Below the pieces are notes generated by a model. That model saw only the letters and a program-made list of their open reading frames with translations, was not told the DNA's origin and did not search any database. This document shows, piece after piece, positions 1 to 24,959 of a DNA stretch of 64,000 nucleotides (position 1 is its first letter; every line of letters begins with the position of its first letter). Made by a program: the position numbers and the translations under genes. Source of the stretch: Xenopus tropicalis (Eukaryota; Chordata; Amphibia; Anura; Pipidae); contig NC_030684.2 of the NCBI RefSeq assembly GCF_000004195.4, forward strand, positions 109,903,429 through 109,967,428, written 5' to 3'.

Positions 1-770
1 ACTTTCAAAAATTCACCTGTTGATTAATCAGTTACTCCCTGATCCATATATTTTGTTCAAATTCAAAAAGGAGACCTTGAAAATTACTCATCGGATTCTG
101 TTTAAGTAATGTGTAGGTATCTTTGTCGGATAACACTTCAGCTATATATGCAGATTTATTCATTACCACTAGGCCGCCTTTATCAGCTCACCTGATAACT
201 ATAGAGTCATCTTTTTTTAGATCCCCTAGAGCCTGTCTTTCTAAAAATGTAAGATGTTCTTGATGTAGAGGAGTCATATTAAATTGAGATTCAGTCCCTG
301 AGATAAGTTGGATAAAAACTGGACTTTTCACAAAAGGTGCAGGTATATGGTCCCATTGTTACTCCTATCTTGACCAAATCATCACAATATTTACTTTGCA
401 ATTCTTCCAAGGTTAGAATGGAAAATACATACCACTGGAATTTTTAAATCTAGAAGGCAGCAAACACAAAAGAACCCTCGTGGTCAAAAAAATGTTTATC
501 AACATTTTTCAAATAAATCTATTTATATCCACTAAAGTCTCAAAAAGATTACATTTCCTGGATGGACAAAAGGAAAGACCCTTGCCCAAAAGTTCCAGTT
601 CAACATCCAAAAGCACTCTTGATGATAGATTTAATTCCATGTGGTCTGTTTTCTTCTTAAAGGTTATTTTAAAGGGTCTGGATGCCCACTTGCCTCCTCT
701 CCTGATTTTCTTCCTTGAGGAAACTTCCTTGTGTGAATAGTCAATTGATTGTTCTTCTTAGTCCTGCAGT
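1..770 (-). pseudogene. Decayed Penelope-like element, N-terminal reverse-transcriptase region
   Basis: On the minus strand, short open stretches in shifting frames read like the N-terminal part of a Penelope-like RT. A block around 560-640 reads LLDVELELLGKGLSFCPS, and a block around 100-260 reads LERQALGDLKKDDSIVIR, then a stop, then ADKGGLVVMNKSAYIAEVL. The ADKGG block before the RT core is typical of Penelope-like proteins. There is an in-frame TGA just before ADKGG and at least one frameshift near 340-370. The catalytic RT core would lie left of the window. The copy is dead. Family assignment is from remembered motifs, not a search. Confidence 0.7.
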
Positions 771-1082
771 TTTTTTGTGGATTATTGAACATAATAATAG
801 AATCAGCATTGAATCTAGTTTTTAAAGCTGGCTATTTCCCACCAGGTGCAAAATTGCAAAAATTTCTGATGGTTTTAACAATTCATCCCAGAGGTGTATG
901 CATTAAGCATGAAAATAGATCAGATGTAAATATCACATATACGTTAAACAATTCATATTGCACTTCATATATAAAAAAAAATAGTGTATATTCTTCAATA
1001 ATTTAAATAGCTTGAAAATAAATCAAGTAAATTTTTGAGTCTGCTTATAATATATATAAATAGTACAAAGTGAAGTTCATAT

Positions 1083-1140
1083 GGTTGAACTTGATGGACG
1101 TATGTCTTTTTTCAACCCAACTTACTATGTTACTATGTAT
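1083..1140 (+). repeat. 5'-truncated CR1-type LINE 3' end
   Basis: The stretch GGTTGAACTTGATGGACG, a T run, CAACC and then repeated TTACTATG is the 3' terminus of the LINE found in reverse at about 28945. Only the terminal 60 bases are present, as expected for extreme 5' truncation during target-primed insertion. Confidence 0.7.
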
Positions 1141-1289
1141 AATGAAAAAAATACTGAATACTGGATTATAAGTACACAGCCTCTGGTACTGCTAATTTCA
1201 TGGCTATAATATGTTAAATATTTCAAAATAAAGAAAATGCATAGTGCAAGGACAAGTAGGTTTCATTAAGCTGAACAGCATTACATATA

Positions 1290-1470
1290 TCAAGGAGTAA
1301 CACACACAACCTGAGGTGTTACTAATTCCTTAGGACATGAAACGCGTAGGGTTTATGGAGATGCTTCATGTTTTAATGTAACTTTGAATAAAGTTTTTTT
1401 TTTTATTTTAAACTTTGTGACCCCTGTGGAGATCCTTAAGTGCCTATGCCCATAGTGGTTGCTGCTTTTG
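1290..1470 (+). repeat. Penelope-type terminal repeat relic with hammerhead-like core
   Basis: CCTGAGGTG at about 1310 is followed by an imperfect stem and GAAACGCGT at about 1337, then an AATAAAG and a T-rich run. This order (CTGAnGA-like box, stem, GAAA box, AATAAA) is also seen in the other Penelope-type terminal repeats of this window. It sits upstream of the minus-strand RT fragment and in inverted orientation to it, as an inverted terminal repeat would. The stem is weak, so the call is tentative. Confidence 0.35.
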
Positions 1471-1611
1471 TAAAATGATAAATGGCCAGCTTGAAACGTC
1501 ATTGTTGATGAGGCATTAAACAAACAGGAATTCTTAAATACTGTTCATTCATTTACTGGACATAGTAATTAAAAACAGTTACAGTTAAAATAAGGATAGA
1601 GCTTCACACAC

Positions 1612-1830
1612 ATTTATTATTATGGTTTATTTAGAGAGCACCAATATATGTCACAGCACTTTACAAACAACATTAACATCAGTCCGTGCCCCGGTGGAAC
1701 TTGCAGTTTAAGGTCCCTAATCACATTCACACACCCTAGGGACAGTTTCATCATGAGCCAAATAACCTCCTTGTACTTGGAATTCCAGGACCTATTTTGC
1801 AAAGATGTCAACCCTGAATGGCACTTTTAC
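1612..1830 (-). repeat. L2-type LINE/SINE 3' tail
   Basis: Read on the minus strand, the end carries TGTAAAGTGCTGTGACATA, then TTGGTGCTCTCTAAATAAA and ATAATAATAA. This matches the remembered L2-clade tail (GTAAAGCGCT...GGCGCTATATAAATAAA). The adjoining block (CCCTAGGGACAGTTT...GAGCCAAATAACC) is also common in frog repeats. Coding potential on either strand is spurious. Confidence 0.55.
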
Positions 1831-2965
1831 AGACAAAGCCCATTGCTGTCACTACAATCTTAGCGCACATGCACAAAGGCCTTTTTATGGAATGCTCATT
1901 GCTCATGGCCATAACCAGGGGAATAGCTTTTGGGAAAGAGAGGCTGGGGGGAAAAACATCTAAATTGAGTAACTCCAAAAAAACAGGGGAGTTGACAGCT
2001 ATGTTTTTTTAATCCCAGTCTGCCGCTAGGTTAAAATCACCAGTGATGGGAATAATTTTGACCTGCCCTTGCCTATAATGGTATTTTGTTTGCTGAAGCC
2101 GTACAAGTCAGTTTTCGAGCCAGCACAAGCAAATCATTTGTAGACACTGAAACAGCTGACGATGTAAACAATAATCCAGATTAGGCAAGGTAAAAACAAA
2201 GTAAATGTTATCAGAAAGGTTTATGCAAGTACAGCCACTCACAGAAACGCTGCCTCTATCAGAAGAAACACAGGAAGTCTTGTCTTTTTTTGTGTACACA
2301 TGTACTATGGTGTCAGACTTCCTCTCTCAGAGAAATCCTTCATTCCCAGGGCCAGAGTCTGCACAGCTCTCTCCTGCTCCCCCCTCCCACAAGAATTCAC
2401 TCCCCATGCCATCAGAATGTGTGATCTGAGCTACCAACAGCTAGAGCTGCAGCAGGAAGCTCCTGAGACCACACTAAAATGGCAGCTACAGTCTTATATG
2501 AAAGGAGGGAGCTTCTTGGGCTGTTTACAGGTAAAGCTTTCTGCAGAATACATATAGCTTTCTAGCTTGCACTAATGTGGTGAATCTATTGGCAGTAAAA
2601 TGCCTTTCCTTCTCCTTTAAGGCTCAAAACCATGACTAGTATGGCCTAGCCTTACTTTGATGTCTAAGATGCTTTCTGATTGTATACTCTGGATGAAATG
2701 TCAGCCTGCTGTTATGGCTCTCCCAGTTTCCTGCACCAAACCCACTGCAATCACATCCATAGGAAATATTCATATCAATCAGTTAGTGAACGTCTCAGAG
2801 CCAGTAACACCAGAATAGTAACTAGACGTTACAGCAGAATCATTTTAGGGCCCCAATTTGCAAATAAGACAAAGATTCTCTTCGCTCCACAAACAAATCA
2901 TTTTATGATATTTCTGGCCCTTTAAAGCGAAAAGACAGCGCCTACACCCGCATATCACACAGCAG
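1831..2965. other. Intergenic sequence upstream of susd6, no gene seen
   Basis: Only short open frames without recognisable motifs occur. No clear inverted-repeat element was found. Distal regulatory DNA of susd6 may lie here, but nothing in the sequence demonstrates it. Confidence 0.4.
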
Positions 2966-2971
2966 GATTCC

Positions 2972-3052
2972 AGTCACAGCCCAGCCACAAGCCCAGTCAC
3001 AGCCCAGCCACAAGCCCAGTCACAGCCCAGTCACAGCCCAGCCACAAGCCCT
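2972..3052. repeat. Short tandem repeat (CAGTCACAGCCCAGCCACAAGCC-like)
   Basis: Alternating CAGTCACAGCC and CAGCCACAAGCC units repeat about seven times directly upstream of the CpG-rich susd6 promoter region. A minus-strand frame of about 73 residues through it is a repeat artefact. Confidence 0.75.
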
Positions 3053-3059
3053 GGGACAG

Positions 3060-3318
3060 ACGGCCTGGGACTGAGCCCCTTGAGCTGCGTGTAGTGACTG
3101 TATTGCAGCACTGGCAGAGGGTCATCGTGACGACACATGCAGCGTCACCTTTGTGTCCCGCCCCCTGAGCTTGCGACGCCACTTCCGGGAGCAGCAAACC
3201 GAGAACAAGACCGAGCAAGCTGCGAGCTGACGGCAGTGCGGGGACTCGGAGGGGCCTGGGACCGGGACGGGGGTTTAGCCGGAAGGACTTACCCGTGTGG
3301 AGCCCTAGTGGCTGGCCG
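3060..3318 (+). promoter_or_regulatory. susd6: CpG-rich promoter region of susd6
   Basis: CpG density rises sharply compared with the flanking AT-rich DNA. A GC box (CCCGCCCC, about 3158) and a CRE-like TCGTGACG (about 3125) are present, with no clear TATA box, which fits a broadly expressed gene. The region ends in a good splice donor. The exact transcription start cannot be fixed from sequence alone. Confidence 0.6.
3140..3318 (+). other. susd6: susd6 non-coding exon 1 (5' UTR, start approximate)
   Basis: The CpG-rich block ends at GGCTGGCCG followed by the donor GTGAGTGG at 3319. The next acceptor with coding context is at 7139, and the protein begins inside that exon, so this exon is inferred to be 5' UTR. 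The left edge is a guess within the CpG-rich block. Support comes from composition, the donor and gene architecture, not from transcripts. Confidence 0.5.
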
Positions 3319-4148
3319 GTGAGTGGGAGCGCCTGCTCGGTGTGTGTTTATACGGAAGGGAAAAGCCTTTGTTTGTGTGACTGCTCAGACACAGGAAGCA
3401 GTGGGATGTTCTGTAGCCTTCCCGTATATGCCTTATATACACACGGCACTGTTTGTGTTGTGCCTCTCAGCTGCTAATGAACTAAAGCTCCCTGCTTCCA
3501 TTGTCAGAGTTGCTGGGAGTTGCTGGCCCCTGCCTGGGCCATGTCCTATTCAGTCTCAACTCATTTCAGTATATTTGCTGAAGTGGCTTTATTTTGTTTT
3601 ATTCTGTCTGTGCCCCATACAAGTCGTGCTCCAGACTCTCTGCCTTCATGTGACAGCACCGAGTGCTTTGTCTTCCTATCATTTCCTTCTCTGTCAGTCA
3701 GTGAAAAGTAATGAGGAACAGAGGGGGTCAGGCCAGTAGGCTGCAGGCACTGACTGTGGGGTGAGTTTAGGGAGAGGAAGAGTGAAAGAGGAAGAGACAA
3801 AATGCAGTACAGGAAGTGAGAGGAATTGGGGTAAATAAAGGAACCTCAGGGGCATACAGAGAGATGATACAGTATTGGGTTATATAAACAACACAGATTC
3901 TGTTCAGGCACCAACTATACCATCCCCAGAGCCAATGATATCCAACTGAAATCCAATCCTTGCAACACTTACATGTTGGAATTATTTATGTATTTATTCG
4001 TGCAGGCTGCCTGACCAAGTTTAAGTGGATATTTATTAAAGGGCTTGCGTGTGGAGGCGCTATTATGTTATTCCAGCACATTCAGTCTGTATAGTGAGAA
4101 CAGGAAACATAAGACCTGTCAGACCAACTTGCTGTAATGTTTGTATTG

Positions 4149-4500
4149 TTAAAGTGGCCCTAAAGCAACTATGAAATACAAGATGTAGGAATTCTGGTAT
4201 TCTGTTTAAGCATTTGTGGAGTCAGAAATATACGAGGTTTACAGTTTAAAGTAGGTGAAAAGTGGCTGATTATTGTTTTTTAAGTGATATGCCAACATAA
4301 CTGCATCTTGTCAGTTATAGCTTCTAGTGCTAATGGACTCCTGCTGCACAAATATGGCAGCACCCTTATAGAGGAACATGGGGGATCAGATAGGGAATGA
4401 AAAAGCACCGGCAAATAGTCTCATGACAAAATTATAAATAGCATGCAAAAAGAATGTTATGATAGGTGTTAAAATAAGGTTTAATTTATGATGTCCGTAT
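4149..4500. repeat. Degenerate TTAAAGTG-type inverted-repeat element
   Basis: The core (GTTATAGCTTCTAGTGCTAA, CTGCTGCACAAATATGG, GAACATGGGGGATCAGA) matches the elements at 29705-30074, 51322-51664 and about 56270-56530. It starts with TTAAAGTGG at 4149, but the right end has decayed. Confidence 0.6.
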
Positions 4501-5050
4501 TATTAAATGTTGAATTCATAAGTATAAGTAGGGTGTAAAGTAAGTCCACTAAAACTGGAGTGGCGTTAGAATGTGAAATACAGCTTGGTTGTTATTTCAT
4601 GAGGTTTGTTTAAAGGCTGCTGCATTTCTCTATGTTTCGGTGAGCTTCTTTCATGTACAGTATTAATTAAAGCTACACAAATATCAGCCCTTTTGAGTTG
4701 GACATTATAATAAGCATAGAGTTGATTAAAGTTTATTAAAAAAAAAAAAAAAAAGGCAACATGACCAAGAAAACTTTCTTGTAGAATTCCACAGTCTGCA
4801 TCTGTGTGTTGGGTGGGGATGCTTTGAAATTTGATAAGGATACGAAATTGATTCCTTTGAATAAACCATGTGTCAGTAATTTCTCACTTCAGACATTTGT
4901 GGGGGGTTTTTTCTTTATGTTGTATGCATTTCTTTTGTGTGTGTAGGGTGTAGTTCATTTCAACATTCTTTAGCATGCTGCAGCTTATAAAATCAAGAAA
5001 TCCTTTACTGAACCTGACCCCTGGTAGAAAATGGTTCACTAATATAAATG

Positions 5051-5235
5051 TTAAAGGAAAAGTAACACTGAAAATTTTTAACTAAAAAAATCTATTCTAC
5101 CCTGCCCCAATAATTTAACAGGTATTTAGTACTACAGCATTCAAAATAATAAATGGTTTGTAGGATAGGGCAATTATTGGGGCAGGGTAGAATAGATTTT
5201 TTAGTTAAAAATTTTTAGTGTTACTTTTTCTTTAA
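5051..5235. mobile_element. Short palindromic T2-type MITE
   Basis: It is bounded by TTAA at 5051-5054 and 5232-5235. The left end TTAAAGGAAAAGTAACACTG is mirrored by GTGTTACTTTTTCTTTAA. The arms (AATCTATTCTACCCTGCCCC and its complement) form a near-complete hairpin of 185 bp. Ends of the form TTAAAGGRR with TTAA duplication are the known signature of the Xenopus T2 family. Confidence 0.8.
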
Positions 5236-7187
5236 TACCATTTATATATTAAATTATGGTATTTGTCCATGTTGTATTATGGATGAGTCTACATATATTT
5301 ATAGTCTAACCTAGACAAAATGAACTGGCTTGTTTTCATCCTGACTTGATTTTCCTGAAGCATTACTAATGCATATGCTATTTTATTTTTTGCCTCCTGT
5401 AAAATAGATCCACTGATATCTTTATGCTACCCTTGATATTGATTTGTTATTGTTAGCTGCTCCCTGGGCAGACTTCTTGTGTCTTTTTTGGCCAATCTGT
5501 CACAGGACTGTTGACACAAAGTTAATTGGGCAGTATAACACTTTTTTTAGGATGTGGTTTAGTTCAGGTACTTAATTATTTTGGTATTGATCAGCAATCT
5601 CGTCAGGGAAATATTGGCTTTCCTGGTTTATATGTGCCCTTAATTGGATATGATGACAGTGTTTTTGTGGCACCATTTGGCATCTTTATCTAATTAGAAA
5701 TGCCTCTTTTTTAATAGTAGATGAATGTGCTTAGATAAGATTAAAATCAGAGCTGGTACTCAATAAATACGCTATTAATAATAATAATAATACATTCACA
5801 GGACAGAGAAAACCTACAACTAATAGAGGTGTGTGGCTGCAGTACAAATAAACTACAAATAAAGCTACAGTTTGTGCTTCTTTTTCTCTTCACAAGCATT
5901 CCAGTGAGAGATTCTGCTTTGTTATGTTAGAACCTACATCCCTTTCATGTCTGTGTACAGTTTCTCTTTTATTCAGCAACCACATATATTTACTAAAAGT
6001 CTGTAATATACATACAGGCCCTGAGAAATCCTGCAAGCAACGCAACTATGTCTTCATTTGTGTCACATTTCATACTGACTGATGGCCTGTAGTTCAAGAC
6101 TGGCATAGAATATTGCAACCCATTGCATGTACAGTGGGATATATCCCACTAAAGCAGCACAATTCCTGGAAACCTTTTAGATTGTCAGCTCTTATGAGCA
6201 AAGCCATCTTAACCTCCAGCAGTTGTTGTCCTAATCCATGTTTTTTGTAAATACATCCTTCTTTTGTACAGGTGCAGCAGAATATTTTGGCACTGGGTAT
6301 GCGTTTGTTTAATAATAAAACTAATACAGATTTAGAACTGCCGTGGTGAGCGCATAAAACATAAAATGCTGTATACTGTACTGTAACTTCCTGTAATTAA
6401 TAAATGCCTGCTTTTGGCACTAGAAAGAACTGTTTATATGTTACTACAGTAACTAATTGTACATTGCTGGCCAACATTATGTTAAAACATTATAACCAAG
6501 ATTGTACACATGACAAATGCAAGCCTATTTTTTGCTAAAAACAGCCTGATGGTGATGCTTTTATAAAAGGACAAGTGTGTCATTATCCCAGAACCCATTA
6601 GTGCTGGGGTGGGCACCATCTGCAGTAACCATAATCACCCCCATATTAATCAGCCATAAGAGCTTAACATAAGCTTCATTTAATTATTACATTTCTATTT
6701 TCTAAAAGGACATTTATTTTTTATTAATCCTTGATTCTCTGGCAGGCTGGCCTTAGGTATGCAGTCATCTCTAGCAGCTGTATTACAGTCTGCAGGTGTT
6801 TAGTGGGAAGGAGAGCCTTGCTGTGACAATTTCCTGGGTTCCCACCAATGGTATCTTTGCTCTGACCCTATCAATTTAATGTAGCCATGTATCTGAAAAA
6901 ACCTCCAATTAGGTGGCCATACATGGGCAGTATTGGGTGTATCAACTGCTTTGCATTTGGCAGTGTGTTTCATACGATCTCCCTAAGTACATGTATTTAA
7001 ACAAAGAAATAATATTGCAGCATAACGATTTTTTTCATTGGTGGGGCTGAATGTATATATGAGCATTAGTAAACTAAATAATATTGCAAATTTAATTTAA
7101 TCTGTTTAATTATTTTTTCATATTTTCTTTCCCATGCAGGCACCATTTGTGCTTAACAGTACTGCTGCTTCTCCTGCGCAGTGCTAG

Positions 7188-19669
<12,482 letters not shown>

Positions 19670-20769
19670 TAACCATAGACTCCTTGAAACACCCTGCAGG
19701 ATTTCCTCATCGTCCTGTTCTGCACTCCTATTTCAGCAGTTGTTCCTGACAGTGTGCCTCTCTGTCTTCTCTCCAGCCTTCATTAAGGGCAGACAATCTG
19801 AGCTCCAAGGGAAGTGCACTGTGGAGCCAACAGTTTGAGGGCTGCTTGCAGAGGTGTAAAACCCTTATGTGTGTGTCATTGTAGACTATATAAAGATGTA
19901 AATGTCAAAACTCCTAATGAGGCAGGCTGAATCTAATGTTGCCTGGCACTTATCCCTTATAAATTGTTGCTTTTGGCTGGCCCAGCACATCAGTAGTTCA
20001 GCTCCTGTACAGGTATCATTCTCTTTCAGTACACAGGCTGTACCTGTGAGCAACATTTTTTTCTTGACCTTTAGCAGTTGTCCGCTTTCTCCGTTGCTTT
20101 TTTCCTATTCAAATCAACTATTTTCTTCCATTACACTCTAAGAATGAGGGCTCACCATTATTGTCCTTAGCATGCATCTTTCCACAACTCTTGAGGTTTT
20201 TTTTTTCCTCATTGCATGTTGGCATTCTGAGCTTGCTGAAGTTATACACCATGTTTTTTGCTTCTTGGTAAATAAGGCAAAATCATTTACATAGCGGCTA
20301 AGGGGTATGTTGTAATGCTCCATGGATCTTGATTCACTAAGCCATTCGCCTTTTTTTGTAAAACTTCTACAAAGAATTAGAGACTTTACAGAATTAACAT
20401 CATACTCTGAGTTCTTTAGTTGCCCGGAAATTTTGCTTCAAATTGACTCTGTGAAATGCAGAGTAAGTGCATGGATTTCTATACTCTTGGGGAAACTGTA
20501 ACACACCCAGTCTCCTGATGCTGCTAATAGAAACTTGAAAATCTCATGGAAGGAAAAGGCAGTCTCTTTCCAGTACTAGGTGTGAAGTGGAATGCAAATG
20601 CTTATGAATGCTTTATATGACTGAGTATTTATAAATCTCTGTATATGAGCCTGTAGAAAACTGTGGTCTGCATTTCCAGCCCTTTTCCCTGGTAACTGTG
20701 TACCAGGAAAGACCCTGTAATCTAATTACTTATTCTGAATGATGTCCTCTGAAAGACATGGGAAGTGCA

Positions 20770-21200
20770 GGTGGGGGTGATGCCTAGCATAAGGGAGAAG
20801 GACAGGGCCATGACCTGACAAGAATAGAATTATTGACCAAATCCATCAGGAGAGGTGCAGGGCCTGCTAGGAGAAATTCAGGGAAGAAGTGCAGGGCCTG
20901 ACAGGAGAGAAAACAGATGCATGCAGTGCATAGGAAAGGGTCAGTGCACTCCAAACAGGTATTTGGAAGTAGAACATAACTACCAAGAAGTTTTGAGGTG
21001 AGGCATGGGGCCTGCTACAAAAGGGACTAGGCAGGAAAATGGTAGGGCACCCCAGGAGAGGACTAGTAAAAACTAGAGGTGCCATGACTGTCAGGAGAGA
21101 AACCGAGCCTGCCAAGAGTGGAAATAGGTAGAAGAGCAAGGTTCACCAGGAAAGATCAAGAAGATCCTTGGAGAGGGCCCAGGCTGAGTTGCAGGGCTAC
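20770..21200. repeat. Degenerate purine-rich tandem repeat
   Basis: Variants of TGCAGGGCCTGACAGGAGAG recur irregularly (for example near 20855, 20889, 21003 and 21090) with G/A bias on the + strand. Units of about 25-40 bases have diverged too far for a firm period. Confidence 0.5.
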
Positions 21201-21785
21201 TAAGAATGGGATGGAGTTAAGGTTTCATGAAAGTAGAAAAAGATAATGGTATGTCCCCTGAGCAGCAGTATATGCCGGAGAGAAAGAAGGAGCAGACACT
21301 TGATGGGCTGGAAATGCAAGATCTACAGATCTAAAAGGGAGTGTGAGATATGGAAAGGGAGGAGTAATGGAGAAAATAGGATTTTTATGCCACTGTGTGT
21401 ATATTAGAAGATATTTTCTTTTATAGTAGAGGATGTTAGTATATAAGCCAATAAATTGGAAACAGAAACAGATTTGCCTTAGAAAATCACAGAGAAGGTA
21501 TGTGTGTTATACCTATTAATGGAGTGCAAAGCAAGTGTTTGGGATATATAGGCTCATTATCCAATCAAAAGTGAGTAGGAAAGCTTGCAATGTACTCCAT
21601 TACAGTTGGCCGTTAAACGTAATGTTTCTTCTCATTCTCTTAAGTTTGCTCCTGTCCTGTATCCCTTAAAACTGAAGCATCTGCAATCCCGTTATCAACA
21701 CACATGTGAATAGTGTGTTTGGCATATTCCTGTATGTATGACTGTAGTTATGCACAGACTGTTCTACATAAGCAACAGCTTAAAC

Positions 21786-22239
21786 TTAAGGCTTATTTAT
21801 TAATTTAAGTGCAATGTACTAAAATGTGAATAAAATCTTGCATGCTTTACATCTTACCAAAGGCAGTTGCACCCATACATGTGCCTCGTGCTTAGGCCAG
21901 TAAGCCAGTTCAGAAATGAATTGCACTCAAGGTGCAAAGTACAGGGTGCATGGCTATAGGGGAGACCTGGAATTAATACCGTCATTGAGGTTCCAGGGTT
22001 CCTTTAATGTGCTGCATCTACACACGGAACTGAATCCCGTGCCATGTCCATTGGAGCAGCGGAAGGGAAGGCATTTACTTTAAGAAAAAGCTGTGCAATA
22101 ACTTATGCACAATGTACCAAAGCCAATTCTAATTTGCACCGTAAAAACCGCAGGCAAGTTGTGGAGTATGCTATGGAGCGGGTAAAAAAGATGCTCTGCT
22201 CTTTTGTGCATTGCACTTGTTTTCATAAATGAGCCTTAA
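21786..22239. mobile_element. Inverted-repeat element, AAGGCTTATTTATTAA ends
   Basis: The left end TTAAGGCTTATTTATTAA, with AGTGCAATGTAC next to it, mirrors the right end GTGCATTGCACTTG...CATAAATGAGCCTTAA. The flank is TTAA on both sides (21786-21789 and 22236-22239), which could be TTAA or a shorter TTA/TAA duplication. The ends resemble the TAA-flanked element at 41651-42157. It includes the AATAAA at 21829, a possible donated poly(A) signal for susd6. Confidence 0.65.
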
Positions 22240-22859
22240 TATGTATAAAGGGTGCAGGTGACTATTTGTTAGATTCACTTTCCTTTGCACTCTCGCTTCA
22301 CCTGTTAAAGGCCCCAGATTCTGATGTGCAATATTTTCATTAGCATTATATGAGGCTGTCTGCCTGAACTGTGTCGCTGCTCACTGATTTGTACGTGTAA
22401 ATACCTGTTTGCAGGATCTCTAACAGAGGCTTTTGCTTTCTTTTGTGATTTTATTTTGTTCTTTCCTCAACCCCTCCCTCTTGTGTATTTGGGGGAAGTG
22501 AATTTAAATCCCTTACCCAGAGGTATCTGGCTTGTACGAGCTGTACACACACGCTTGTGATATCCCAGGACATACAGCCCTGTGGCGAGCTGCCTGTTAC
22601 CTGACTGTAACATTGAGCATTGCAGGCTGCACATGACCTATAGTGCACGCTGCATGCTGTGTGCCTGTCTGTGTGGCTGGAATTCCCTACAGTGTCAGAG
22701 CAATGGCCCTAAGTAAATCACACCCTGGCATTGCTGTGGGGCTGATCATAGTATTTTAATATTTGTACAAAGTAATTTAATTGTAATTGTTCTATGTATA
22801 TAACTGCATTTCTAAATAAGAATAATTAAATCTTTTTTTGAAGTGACAATGTCATGTGT

Positions 22860-24415
22860 TTATTAGATATCTTAGGTGTCTCCATAGACTATTATGGGAT
22901 CCCTGTTGCCTTCTCTGTGGAATAAAGGATAACTATTTTATTAGTAAAATGAATGGTAATGCTTTTTGATTATCTAAAATACCTTTTGAGGGCTGTTAAG
23001 TGATACAAGAGGAAGACGCACATGTTGCAAGCTGTATTCCTCAAATGCATGAGGGAGGCCCCACACAGGGGCCAGTAGGCTTCCAACTTGGCCTAAATCT
23101 TATATTGGCCCATGTATGGCCAGCCTTAACATTTAGATAGAGCACAGTCACAGATGGGTCCTCTGTCTGGGCAGAATAGGGATGGTTAAATATGAAGGGA
23201 GAGGGGTATATAATTATAACCATTGGGAGCAGGAGGGAACAACTTATTACTGTACATGATTGTGGCCGGCATGTGTCGAGAAAGACTTTCCAAGGGTACT
23301 GGACCCCCCAATGCTTTAAGGGTAGGGTATGGGGCAGTCACACTGAGTTATTATGGGGCAGCTGAACTCCAGGAGGACAAAACAGACACATTTTCTTCTT
23401 CAACTACATTACCATAAATCCTATACTTGGTGCTGACTGGTGTTATAACACTGCATAAAGAATTCTATGACAATTACAATAGTTATGACACAGACAATTC
23501 TCAGAATGAGACACAGCCTATTAGCATTATGGGGAAGTCTATGTTCAAGAGTCATGTGACTTGTATTTACTGGAAGCCTAGTAATGAATTAAAGGGAGTC
23601 ATATCTAACTCCTTCAGTTATAATTATATTTTACACATGAATTATATGCCTTAATTGTGTTATTTCCTGCCATATTAGAAGATGACATTTCATACATTTA
23701 TGTTGTTTAAAGGAGCCGTACGTCGCTCTGCCTCAGCTAAGCATTATTTCTTTCACTTATTAAAGGGACAGTGTACCCCCTTCCTCCTTGTGCAACATGA
23801 GTGCAATAAATAGGGTTTGTGCTGAGATATTTCATGATGGTTTTTATTTCTGAGTTAAACAGGGCAAGCAGACATTTCTGGCCCTTGTGATGTAGATAAT
23901 TTAATTACCAATGCACAGATTGCAACTCCCCTGCATAATGAACTCTTACTAACATAACAAAGGGTGTAGGAGAGGGCTGTATACTAGCAATCTAATTATT
24001 GACCCTTTTAAGGGCGCTAATCACACGTGGCCTGCAATGTGAAAAAAAATTGTGGGTCATCCATGGCATGAAATTGCGGGTGACTCTCGATTTTATGTGC
24101 ATCTCCCGCGGAATCCCTTACAGAGGGAACAGACCCTTCCCCTATAGTTATGCCACTGGTGTAAAAGCCACAATATAAAAACAGAGTGTATTTCTATTAA
24201 TAATCAGAACAGTAGCCACCTTTATGGTAAGAGAGCACACTGTTATAAACACTAACACACAAAATATTAAATACAAAGGAAGCAATGTGACACTGCCCAC
24301 GTCCCACTGTACTTAGATATAAAGATTACCTACTCATCATATCGGTACATCCTGCTCTTACATAGCACATAACAGATCTGTGAGCGGTACCAAGGGAAAT
24401 TGCTGCCAGCACCGT
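22860..24415. other. Intergenic, no gene seen
   Basis: A solo TGGCCATACATG-type end lies near 23090-23125. Otherwise only AT-rich sequence with motif-less short open frames (for example 23223-23654) is visible. Confidence 0.4.
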
Positions 24416-24417
24416 GC

Positions 24418-24632
24418 CTTTAAAGAAATAGTAACACCAAGAAATGAAAGTGTATAAAATGAATTACAGTATAATGTACTGTAGCCCTGCACTGGTACAA
24501 TTGGTGTGTTTGTCTCAAAAAGACTACTGCAGTTTATATAAATAAGCTATTATATCAGAAAGAGCAAGGAAACTACCCTACTAACCACCCTATTACTCTA
24601 AATATATTGTATTTTGGTGAATGAATCTTAGT
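24418..24632. mobile_element. Partial T2-type MITE, GAACAGTAACACC family
   Basis: TTTAAAGAAATAGTAACACC, then GCCCTGCACTGGTACAATTG and TTTATATAAATAAGCTATTA, match the left halves of the full copies at 34955-35371 and 40011-40435. The right half is missing or disrupted by the next element. Confidence 0.7.
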
Positions 24633-24955
24633 TACAGGTATCCCTTATCCAGAAACCCATTATCTAGAATTACGAATTACGGAAAGGCCATCTCCCATAG
24701 ACTCCATTACAAACAAATAATTCTAATTTTTAAAAATGATTCCCTTTTTATCTGTAATAATAAAACAGTACCTTGTACTTGATCCCAAAAAGATATAATT
24801 AATCCTTATTGGAGGCAAAACAAGCTAATTGGATTTATTCAATATTTAAATGATTTTTAGCAGGCTTAAATTGTGGAGATCCAAATTGTGGAAAGATCCC
24901 TTATACGGAAAACCCCAGGTCCTGGGCATTCTGGATAACAGGTCCCATACCTGTA
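24633..24955. mobile_element. TA-flanked inverted-repeat element, CAGGTATRGGACC family
   Basis: The ends TACAGGTATCCCTTATCC and GGTCCCATACCTGTA pair. The internal block (TAATAAAACAGTACCTTGTA, GGAGGCAAAACAAGC) is shared with copies at 33119, 48251, 52430 and 54424. This copy lies in reverse orientation to the one at 48251. Confidence 0.82.
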
Positions 24956-24959
24956 CTAA

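Larger units (their letters stand above)
3319..7139 (+). other. susd6: susd6 intron 1
   Basis: This runs from donor GTGAGT at 3319 to acceptor TTTCTTTCCCATGCAG ending at 7139. It is AT-rich and contains two repeat copies (about 4149-4500 and 5051-5235), an A run at about 4739, and otherwise unique-looking sequence. No internal exon is recognisable. Confidence 0.55.
19670..22850 (+). other. susd6: susd6 3' UTR and downstream, end uncertain
   Basis: No coding potential is seen. Candidate poly(A) signals AATAAA lie at 21450 and 21829, and another at 22921. An AT-rich stretch with AATTAAATC near 22825 also resembles a 3' end. A degenerate purine-rich repeat (about 20770-21200) and an inverted-repeat element (21786-22239) lie within it. 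Which signal is used cannot be told. Confidence 0.5.

Noticed and set aside
1620..1863. Open frames on both strands
   Set aside because: They fall within an L2-type repeat tail.
3323..3739. 138-residue open frame after the susd6 CpG region
   Set aside because: It begins right after a strong splice donor, has no motif, and lies in the first intron.
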